Source of the DNA: Lachnospiraceae bacterium | Lineage (GTDB): Bacteria > Bacillota > Clostridia > Lachnospirales > Lachnospiraceae | Direction of reading: 5' to 3' | Assembly (NCBI GenBank): GCA_022799355.1 | Contig: JAAWOG010000044.1 | Coordinates: forward strand, 1 to 32,808 | DNA: 32,808 nucleotides | Part shown: piece by piece, positions 16,704-23,072 of the stretch | Position numbering within the stretch: the first letter of the stretch is position 1 | How the letters are laid out: each line of letters starts with the position of its first letter | Program-made: the position numbers and the translations under genes | The notes under the pieces: model-generated | Seen by the model: only the letters and a program-made list of their open reading frames with translations | Told to the model about the DNA's origin: nothing | Databases searched by the model: none

Positions 16704-17537
16704 ATGAATATAGCGGTTATACTGGCTGGCGGGACGGGTACCCGTCTGGGCGGGGATATTCCGAAACAGTATATAGAAGTAGAGGGTAAGCCGGTGATCG
16801 GCTACTGCCTGGATATTTTTTTCAGCCATCCCATGGTTGATGCGGTACAGATCGTAGCGGAGGATCATTGGAGGAATTATATTTTAAAGTATATTAAAAA
16901 TACCGGATGTACAACAAAAGAAAACGGAGATAAAAGAACTGAAAAGGATATCGACAAAAGCACGGAAAAAAAAGGAAATAAGTCCACACAGGAAAAGACA
17001 GCCGGGATCACCCCGGATACGATCTCAAAATGGCGGGGGTTCTCCTCACCAGGGCTAAACAGGCAGTTGTCCATATATAACGCACTCGGGGACTGCCTGA
17101 ACTATGCATCGCCAGCAGACCATGTCCTGATTCATGACGCGGCAAGGCCTCTTGTGAGCAGTGCCTGTATCAGCGCCTGTTTTGAGGCGGTGAAAAGCCA
17201 TGACGGCGTGCTGCCGGTGCTGCCGATGAAAGATACGGTGTATTTCAGCGAGGATAAAAAACGAGTTTCTTCCTTATTAAAGAGAGAAAGTATTTTCGCG
17301 GGGCAGGCGCCGGAAGCGTTCCGGCTTGGAAAATACTATGAGGCAAACAGGGCGCTGTTACCGGATAAGATACGGTCGGTCAACGGCTCTACGGAACCGG
17401 CGATCCTTGCGGGGCTGGATGTATTGATGATAGAGGGAGATGAGGAAAATTTCAAGATCACCACGGCGCAGGACCTGGAGCGATTCCGGCAGAAACTTAC
17501 CGGACAGAGCAGGAAGAATAAAACCAGTAAACCATAA
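16704..17537 (+). CDS. IspD/TarI-family cytidylyltransferase, probably making a CDP-polyol
   Basis: 277 aa, about 40 more than typical IspD or TarI. The nucleotidyltransferase core is intact: VILAGGTGTRLGGDIPKQYI (5-24) binds CTP, HVLIHDAARPLVS follows mid-protein, then LPVLPMKDTVY, RESIFAGQAPEAFRLGKY and FKITTAQDLERF at the end. The family transfers CMP to methylerythritol-4-P (IspD) or ribitol-5-P (TarI). Neighbouring epimerase and polyol-phosphate dehydrogenase genes favour a pentitol or other polyol phosphate, but IspD activity cannot be excluded from sequence. Residues about 69-100 are an inserted Lys/Thr/Glu-rich low-complexity segment between the CTP-binding half and the NRQLSIYNAL helix; in known structures of the family this point is a surface loop. 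Confidence 0.75.
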   Translation: MNIAVILAGGTGTRLGGDIPKQYIEVEGKPVIGYCLDIFFSHPMVDAVQIVAEDHWRNYILKYIKNTGCTTKENGDKRTEKDIDKSTEKKGNKSTQEKTAGITPDTISKWRGFSSPGLNRQLSIYNALGDCLNYASPADHVLIHDAARPLVSSACISACFEAVKSHDGVLPVLPMKDTVYFSEDKKRVSSLLKRESIFAGQAPEAFRLGKYYEANRALLPDKIRSVNGSTEPAILAGLDVLMIEGDEENFKITTAQDLERFRQKLTGQSRKNKTSKP

Positions 17538-17651
17538 ATGCCAAAGAAAATGCTGAAAGAAGGACGGAAGGCGGGAAATTTTCGATATGGAAATCCTGTC
17601 AAGCATGGTAAAAATAAAAAATGAGAGACAGAGACTTGGGCGGAGAATAAG

Positions 17652-18833
17652 ATGAAAGCATACGTACTGCACGGAATAGATGATTTAAGATATGAGGAAG
17701 TACAGGAACCGTCCCTGAAACAGGGGGAGGTTTTGGTGGAGGTAAAAGCAGCGGGCATCTGCGGCTCGGATATCCCCCGGATTTTTGAGAATGGGACCTA
17801 TTCCTTCCCCCTGATCCCGGGGCATGAATTTTCGGGCGTTGTAGTAAAGACGGCATCGGAAGCAGAAGATAAGTGGCTCGGAGAACATGTGGGCGTATTT
17901 CCCCTTCTGCCCTGTAAAAGCTGCGTGCCCTGTCAGAAGGGACACTATGAGATGTGCAGAAATTACAGTTATATCGGTTCGCGGACGAACGGCGCTTTTG
18001 CGCAGTATGTGGCAGTGCCGGTATGGAATCTGATCAGGCTCCCGGAGGGCGTTTCTTTTGAGGCCGCGGCAATGCTGGAGCCGATGGCGGTAGCCGTTCA
18101 CGCGATGCGGAGTGTCGGGATCGGGGAAGGTATCGGTGCAGAGAACATAAAAGAGAGAGACCGGACCGGTGATGGGCGTGTCGCACAGAATAAGGAGAAT
18201 ATTGGTGCAGGGAACCTAAAAGAGAAAGGCAGCGATCCGGAGCAGGGCACCTGGCAGGATAAGAAGCCAGGGGTGATAGTATGCGGGCTCGGCACCATTG
18301 GGCTTTTGCTTACCATGTTTTTAAAAGAGGCAGGAATGGACCGGCTCCTTGTGATTGGAAACAAGGAATTTCAGAAAGAGAATATACTGGCGTTGGGGAT
18401 AGATAAGAAGCAGTATTTTGACAGCAGGGAAGGAGATGTTGTCGATCATATTATGGAATATACGGGCGGCCTTGGCGCGGATGTTTTTTTTGAGTGTGTG
18501 GGAACAAATGAGACGATCTCGGAAGCGCTGCTTGCCACGGCGCCGGGCGGGAGGATTCAGCTTGTTGGGAATCCTGCCTCGGATATGAATTTTGACCGGA
18601 ATACATACTGGAAAATTTTGAGAAATCAGCTGACGGTGAAGGGAAACTGGAATTCCTCGTATCTGCACAGCACGGAGGATGACTGGCATTATGTGTTAGA
18701 GCGGCTGGGACGGGGAACGATCCGCCCGGAGCGTTATATCACACAGAGATTTTCGCTGAAAGACTTGAAAGAAGGGCTCCATATCATGAAAAATAAAACC
18801 CGGGAGTATGTGAAGGTGATGATTGTTCCATAG
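17652..18833 (+). CDS. Zinc-dependent polyol-phosphate dehydrogenase, GatD-like
   Basis: 393 aa, about 45 longer than usual for medium-chain zinc alcohol dehydrogenases. Catalytic zinc ligands are seen in AGICGSDIPRIF (C37) and GHEF (H58-E59); the structural zinc site is CKSCVPCQKGHYEMC (88-102); NAD binding is at CGLGTIGLLL (211-220). The wording is closest to galactitol-1-phosphate 5-dehydrogenase, including GSRTNGAFAQYV and KILRNQLTVKGNW. A likely reaction is interconversion of a ketose phosphate and a polyol phosphate, feeding the cytidylyltransferase upstream. Residues 158-204 are a hydrophilic insertion just before the NAD-binding motif, containing an imperfect internal duplication (IGAENIKER and IGAGNLKEK). 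Ribitol, arabinitol, xylitol or a hexitol phosphate are all possible. Confidence 0.8.
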   Translation: MKAYVLHGIDDLRYEEVQEPSLKQGEVLVEVKAAGICGSDIPRIFENGTYSFPLIPGHEFSGVVVKTASEAEDKWLGEHVGVFPLLPCKSCVPCQKGHYEMCRNYSYIGSRTNGAFAQYVAVPVWNLIRLPEGVSFEAAAMLEPMAVAVHAMRSVGIGEGIGAENIKERDRTGDGRVAQNKENIGAGNLKEKGSDPEQGTWQDKKPGVIVCGLGTIGLLLTMFLKEAGMDRLLVIGNKEFQKENILALGIDKKQYFDSREGDVVDHIMEYTGGLGADVFFECVGTNETISEALLATAPGGRIQLVGNPASDMNFDRNTYWKILRNQLTVKGNWNSSYLHSTEDDWHYVLERLGRGTIRPERYITQRFSLKDLKEGLHIMKNKTREYVKVMIVP

Positions 18834-18880
18834 AGGAGGGCATGTTGTTTTTGACATAAAATCCGCTGTTTTTGGTTCCT

Positions 18881-18911
18881 TTGATTTTAGATGGTGTGTT
18901 TATGCTATAAC
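18881..18911 (+). promoter_or_regulatory. Candidate promoter before the receiver-domain gene
   Basis: TTGATT (18881-18886), a 19-nt spacer, then TATAAC (18906-18911) with a TGC extension (18903-18905), an extended -10 form. It lies 37 nt before the start codon. The spacer is longer than ideal, so the extended -10 carries most of the weight. Confidence 0.35.
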
Positions 18912-18948
18912 AGGAAAAGCAGAAATTTTCAGAAAGGAATAGCAGAAG

Positions 18949-19305
18949 ATGAAACCATGTAAAATACTGATTATCGGGGACGATACTTTGGGGCGGGAGG
19001 AACTTGAGATTTTGCTTGCAGGTAACGGCTATGAAAGTTTTGCTGTTTCTGACATTTCGGATGCGGTATCTTATGTAAAGGGACAAAAGGCAGATCTGAT
19101 CCTCTGGGATTTTATAAAGCTGCGGGAGAACGGTCCTTCCATCTGTGAAAGGCTGCGCAGTGTTATCGATTTACCATTTCTTTTTGTGACGGACGGAGAT
19201 ACCGACAGAAAAGAAGTGGATGCCCTTATGGCATCCGGTGATGATTTTATAGAAAGACCGTATATGGGTGCGGCTCTGCTTGCAAAAATAAATTCTTTAC
19301 TCTGA
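18949..19305 (+). CDS. Stand-alone response-regulator receiver domain
   Basis: 118 aa, a single CheY-like domain with no output domain. KILIIGDDTLGREE gives the acidic pair after strand 1 (the first acidic position replaced by Gly in IGDD), LILWDF holds the likely phospho-acceptor Asp at the end of strand 3, LFVTDG carries the conserved Thr of strand 4, and FIERPY replaces the near-invariant Lys of strand 5 by Arg. The changes suggest altered or lost phosphorylation switching. AAAGGAA (18934-18940) precedes the ATG. No histidine kinase is in the window. It is followed by a convergent gene on the other strand. Partner unknown. Confidence 0.75.
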   Translation: MKPCKILIIGDDTLGREELEILLAGNGYESFAVSDISDAVSYVKGQKADLILWDFIKLRENGPSICERLRSVIDLPFLFVTDGDTDRKEVDALMASGDDFIERPYMGAALLAKINSLL

Positions 19306-19346
19306 CAACTGTCTGTTACATAGTTACATCTGTGTGGTTTTCTGTT

Positions 19347-19373
19347 TCTCCCGCAATGCGGACGGGAGATTCT
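19347..19373. terminator. Weak hairpin between convergent genes
   Basis: TCTCCCG (19347-19353) pairs with CGGGAGA (19363-19369), 7 bp with a 9-nt loop, followed by TTCTT. It lies between the convergent receiver-domain gene and the minus-strand fusion gene. The T-tract is broken, so termination would be weak; it best fits the + strand transcript. Confidence 0.35.
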
Positions 19374-19445
19374 TCGCAGCGGCCGGGGCGGTTTCTTTTC
19401 TCTGACGAAAAGGAATTGCCTCTGACCGCTGTTTTCAGGTCCGTT

Positions 19446-21965
19446 TTATCCTGTCACAACAGTCGGCAGTGACATTTCGTTATATTGTGTCGATATCATC
19501 TGATCAAAGCTGATCCGGGAATAGATGCCGCTGAATTTTTGGTTGTACACAAAAAGCCCGGTCAGATTACCCGTATCCACCCACTTTGGCTCGTCCGAGA
19601 GCAGATCGATATTGTAAAGGCGGTAAGGCTTCTGAAACTGCTGCAGGATATAGTGCTGTCCCCGCATCTGATCAAGGAGGCTGTTCCATTCTTCCTGACA
19701 GTTCAGCTCCACGCCCGCATGGACGCCCAGAGAACCGTAGGAGTCCTCGGGTTTGATGATCCAGTTGTCCTTTTGGGAATACACATCTTGTTTCACCCGT
19801 TCACAGGCCGGCAGATCCAGCTCATCGAGAGAGATGGTCAGAGGGACATGGGCACGGATAAAGGTTTGCTCCTGCCCGGTCAGCAGGCGGAGGGTTTCCG
19901 GCATATGCAGTATTTTAAACAGGATCTTATTGTGGACGATCTGCGTTCTGAAATCTCCCAGCAGGCAGACGGCGCCCGCTTTTACCGCGCTGATAAAATC
20001 GGAAACTTCCTCATAGTGCGCAAGGATATCCGAGGTTACGCCCCTTCGGTAGATCAGGTCGATCTTTGTGCCGTCTTCGGCAAGACAGTCCGTGCCGTCC
20101 CAGGTCAGGTTTCGGATATCACAGAGCTGCGCCTTGCAGCCTCTTTTTTCAAACCGGTCCCGAAAGATCAGAAATTCGTTGGTGGTGGCATGTTCCATAA
20201 AGTCCACTATTGCCACGGAGGGCGGCGCATCATTTCCGGCATATTCCCGGTAGAGCATTAGCGCCTCATCCACCCAGGTGTCAAACAGTTCAAACCTGCG
20301 CAGAGGATATATTTTCTGAAATGCCTGATAGGCCTCCGAAGCCTCGAATGCCGTATTCAGTTCCCGGTCCTCGTTCATGGCGCTTGTCCCGTCCGTATTA
20401 AATTCACAGAACCGGAAATCGCCGGTTTCCTCCTGATAGAAAATATCAATCCTGGCAATGGGAATATTGCAGTGATAGCCGGGATCGCGCAGAATCAGTT
20501 CTTCCAGTTCCAAGGGAAAACCGAAGAGGCGGCGGTAAGCTTCATTTGTCATATATTCGGCGATAACTTTATCAAAAATACCGTAGAGTGCAGTGATCGC
20601 CTGATCAAACAGACGGACTTCCCTTTCGGTAAACAGTTTCGGCAGATACAGGGTTCTCACCACCCGGTTATGATATTTGGCGGTGGAGGATAACAGATAG
20701 TTCCGTATGGCTTCGGCGCTTTTTTTGTGCTGGGCTTCCCTTCCGGTTACCAGCTTCCGGTACTGATCATTCAGCACGGGGAGGGGGATGATTCGGCGGA
20801 TAGAAGGGATATCTTCTTTGCAGGCGGCTTTCAGCACCTCCTCAAACAGCTCCTCCATCCATGTCATCACAGGCTTTCCGTATATGCTGGCATGATAGCC
20901 TTCGGCAATGACGGCGTCCTCCGCCGCTCGGACATCTTCTGCGGTCTGAACAGATGACAGCGTTTGATCCAGTTTCTCAAGAAGAAGCCTGTTGTAAACG
21001 ATCGATCTGATCAGCCCGGCATAACCGAGAGCAGACTCTATGGGCATACTGTCCGCCACCCGGTACTCGATATATTTTTTCAGCCTGACCATGGGGAAAT
21101 ACATGGACAGGATATGGTCTATCGTGTCAAGCTCTTCCTTTTGATAATAATCTTTAGCCGAGCGGTTCTGTAAATCTATTACCTCATCTCCCCGCTGAAG
21201 CAGAATACAGGGGGCGGAATAGATATACTCCGCATATTCACGGAAAGAATAGTGATCGGACATGGAATGTTCAAAATAACCGCAGCGGACTGAATCCACA
21301 TCCTGCCAGATCTGGTTTCTGATCAGATGAGGCTTCCATTTCCCGGCCGTTCCGAGTCCGTTTTTATGTTCTGTCAAAAGAGAAAGAAGAGGAGAGAGCC
21401 TGATCAGCACCCGCATTTTCTGCAGGGCGTCCTCTTCGGAGGAAAAATCAATGGAAACCTGGGTGGAGGCACTGGCACGCATCATACAGCGGCCCCATTT
21501 TCCGGTATCGGCAAAGCGGGCATCCATCAGGGCATAACGCTTTTTGGGGATCAGGGGGAGAGCTTCCGCCTCCAGTTCTCCGTTTTCGATCAGCGGAAAA
21601 ACGCCCTTTTCCAACAGATAAAATCCTTTTTTTTCCAGAATATGATCCGCCGCTTTTTTAAACCGCCGGTAGATTTTTCTGATATTTTCGATGCGGTCCT
21701 GTGGGGAAATGCTGATCTCGAGCTGACATCCGGGTTCCAGGGACAGGGTAAAATTATCACATAAGACGCCGAAAACATTGCCCCCTTCCCCCACGGGGCG
21801 CCCCTGCAGCAGAAGGCTCATCTCCTCCAGGCACTCCGCCATTTCCGGATAGGAAATAACCCGGTAATCTCTGTCACATACAAAATGTTCCAGTTCCAGC
21901 CCGATTCTTTGGGATGTTTTTTGGCCGCTTTCCATAAAGCTGACGATTTTGTCTATATTGTTCAT
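19446..21965 (-). CDS. Fusion: glutamate-cysteine ligase (GCS2-like) + glutathionylspermidine-synthase-type ATP-grasp
   Basis: 839 aa from the ATG complementary to 21963-21965, chosen because GGAATGAGG (22-nt-scale upstream, complement of 21972-21980) is a good ribosome binding site; an in-frame start 21 codons earlier lacks one. Residues 1-400 resemble the GCS2/EgtA-type glutamate-cysteine ligase fold: IGLELEHFV (21-29), LEPGCQLEISISPQ (76-89) and MMRASASTQVSIDF (161-174). Residues about 420-839 resemble glutathionylspermidine synthase and circularly permuted ATP-grasp ligases: ARIDIFYQE, FCEFNTDGTSAMNE (519-532), DLIYRRG (636-642), WIIKPEDSYGSLGV (735-748) and YILQQF. The layout recalls bifunctional GshF, but both halves belong to other families. 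The product may be glutathione, a gamma-glutamyl thiol conjugate or a peptide; the second substrate is unknown. Confidence 0.75.
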   Translation of the reverse strand: MNNIDKIVSFMESGQKTSQRIGLELEHFVCDRDYRVISYPEMAECLEEMSLLLQGRPVGEGGNVFGVLCDNFTLSLEPGCQLEISISPQDRIENIRKIYRRFKKAADHILEKKGFYLLEKGVFPLIENGELEAEALPLIPKKRYALMDARFADTGKWGRCMMRASASTQVSIDFSSEEDALQKMRVLIRLSPLLSLLTEHKNGLGTAGKWKPHLIRNQIWQDVDSVRCGYFEHSMSDHYSFREYAEYIYSAPCILLQRGDEVIDLQNRSAKDYYQKEELDTIDHILSMYFPMVRLKKYIEYRVADSMPIESALGYAGLIRSIVYNRLLLEKLDQTLSSVQTAEDVRAAEDAVIAEGYHASIYGKPVMTWMEELFEEVLKAACKEDIPSIRRIIPLPVLNDQYRKLVTGREAQHKKSAEAIRNYLLSSTAKYHNRVVRTLYLPKLFTEREVRLFDQAITALYGIFDKVIAEYMTNEAYRRLFGFPLELEELILRDPGYHCNIPIARIDIFYQEETGDFRFCEFNTDGTSAMNEDRELNTAFEASEAYQAFQKIYPLRRFELFDTWVDEALMLYREYAGNDAPPSVAIVDFMEHATTNEFLIFRDRFEKRGCKAQLCDIRNLTWDGTDCLAEDGTKIDLIYRRGVTSDILAHYEEVSDFISAVKAGAVCLLGDFRTQIVHNKILFKILHMPETLRLLTGQEQTFIRAHVPLTISLDELDLPACERVKQDVYSQKDNWIIKPEDSYGSLGVHAGVELNCQEEWNSLLDQMRGQHYILQQFQKPYRLYNIDLLSDEPKWVDTGNLTGLFVYNQKFSGIYSRISFDQMISTQYNEMSLPTVVTG

Positions 21966-22035
21966 ATAAATCCTCATTCCTGTACATATTTTTATCTGGT
22001 GTCCGTTATAGTCAGGATGTCCCGACATGTACCTT

Positions 22036-22064
22036 ATTATAAGTCCAAACTGCCAAAAAAGAAA
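22036..22064 (-). promoter_or_regulatory. Candidate promoter for the ligase fusion gene
   Basis: On the minus strand a perfect TATAAT (complement of 22036-22041) lies about 70 nt before the start codon, with TTTCTT (complement of 22059-22064) 17 nt further upstream. The -10 is strong and the -35 is poor. It is divergent from the activase promoter candidate at 22126. Confidence 0.4.
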
Positions 22065-22125
22065 CCCTTATCCCGGATTTCGTGATACCTTTGTAATATT
22101 TATGTAGCACAAAAGATGGTTCCTG

Positions 22126-22134
22126 TGATAGAAT
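22126..22134 (+). promoter_or_regulatory. Candidate extended -10 for the glycyl-radical operon
   Basis: TGATAGAAT: TG at 22126-22127, then TAGAAT at 22129-22134, about 40 nt before the activase ATG. No good -35 lies 17 nt upstream; the extended -10 may compensate, or an activator may be needed. Confidence 0.35.
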
Positions 22135-22175
22135 GTAGTCACGGATACTATATATACGGGGCAGGTGATATCAAC

Positions 22176-22946
22176 ATGAAAATTATGCAAAGAGGTTTCA
22201 ATTATTCTCAGGACGGACCGGGAAACCGGCTGGTCTATCATCTGCAGGGCTGTAATATGCACTGTCCCTGGTGTGCCAATCCGGAGGGAATTTCGGTGGC
22301 GGGCGTCCCGATGTATATAACGGATCCGGAGAGCGGCAGGGTAAAAGAAAAGTTTTCCTGCAAAGAATGCGGTGTGGAGGAGCTTTTCGACGAGATACTG
22401 CGCAGCCGTGCCATGTTTTTTGAGGGCGGCGGTGTTACTTTTACCGGCGGGGAACCGACGGTACAGTTTCAGGAGCTGAAAGCCCTGCTTCAGAAGCTGC
22501 ATCGGGAAAAGATTCATGTGGCAATGGAAAATAACGGAACAAATCCGAAACTTTCGGAACTGCTCCCGTTTATTGACTATCTGATCATGGATCTGAAACA
22601 TCCTTCGGAAGAGATACATAAAAAAAGTACGGGAGTTTCCAATAAAATCATTATGGAAAATCTGGCGAAAGTTTTGGATAACGGCAGGCAGGCTGCCGTG
22701 CGGATTCCGCTGATCCACGGGTTTAACGATACCGAAGAGGCGTTAGAAGGGTTCCTTTCCTTTTTCAGAGCCCACCCTTCCGAAGGAATGACGCTGGAAA
22801 TACTGCCCTATCACGAATATGGGAAGGAAAAATGGGAGCAGTGCCGGATGGTTTATGAGGTGAAGGACGGGTATGTATCGCAGGAGACGATAAAGCGTTT
22901 TGAGACGGCGTTCCGGGACGCCGGGATCGTGGTCATACATACATAG
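22176..22946 (+). CDS. Glycyl-radical enzyme activating protein (radical SAM)
   Basis: 256 aa from the ATG at 22176 with AGGTG 8 nt before it; a start 20 codons earlier is possible but has no ribosome binding site. GCNMHCPWC carries the CxxxCxxC [4Fe-4S] motif of the radical SAM family; FTGGEPTVQF is the GGE SAM-binding motif, and LIMDLKHP and RIPLIHGFND are typical of PflA-like activases. A short insert with one Cys pair (FSCKECG) sits where longer activases have a two-cluster ferredoxin domain, so this is the short type. It should abstract the Gly hydrogen of the enzyme encoded directly downstream. Oxygen-sensitive, cytosolic. Confidence 0.85.
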   Translation: MKIMQRGFNYSQDGPGNRLVYHLQGCNMHCPWCANPEGISVAGVPMYITDPESGRVKEKFSCKECGVEELFDEILRSRAMFFEGGGVTFTGGEPTVQFQELKALLQKLHREKIHVAMENNGTNPKLSELLPFIDYLIMDLKHPSEEIHKKSTGVSNKIIMENLAKVLDNGRQAAVRIPLIHGFNDTEEALEGFLSFFRAHPSEGMTLEILPYHEYGKEKWEQCRMVYEVKDGYVSQETIKRFETAFRDAGIVVIHT

Positions 22947-23019
22947 TGTGAAATTGAAATTCCACACTCCTGATTGGAGTGCCCGCTGAAGCGGGCGAAT
23001 CGGACAAAATGGAATTTTA
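22945..23019 (+). promoter_or_regulatory. Predicted RNA three-way junction between activase and glycyl radical enzyme
   Basis: An outer stem joins 22955-22964 to 23010-23019 (10 bp, one G-U). Inside it are two hairpins: CACTCC/GGAGTG (22965-22970/22976-22981) and CCCGC-TGAA-GCGGG (22982-22995). An alternative pairing AGTGTG/CACACT (22945-22950/22963-22968) would exclude the outer stem and the first hairpin. No T-tract follows. It ends about 50 nt before the enzyme's start. Possible roles are RNA processing or stability that sets the activase:enzyme ratio, or a switch. Confidence 0.45.
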
Positions 23020-23072
23020 TCATATATCAATATCACAGCATATCAGGCAATATGCGGAAAAGAGGGAACAGT

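Noticed and set aside
16704-17537. Firm naming of the cytidylyltransferase as ispD
   Set aside because: The family motifs fit both IspD and TarI, and the neighbours point to polyol metabolism, so no gene symbol was given.
19485-20261. 258-codon open frame on the + strand inside the ligase fusion gene
   Set aside because: Antisense shadow of a well-supported minus-strand gene with clear domain motifs; no family features in its own translation.
22947-23072. N-terminal extension of the glycyl radical enzyme from an upstream start at 22974
   Set aside because: It would translate the hairpin region into an unconserved peptide; the ATG at 23073 has a GAGGGA site and matches the usual N terminus length.
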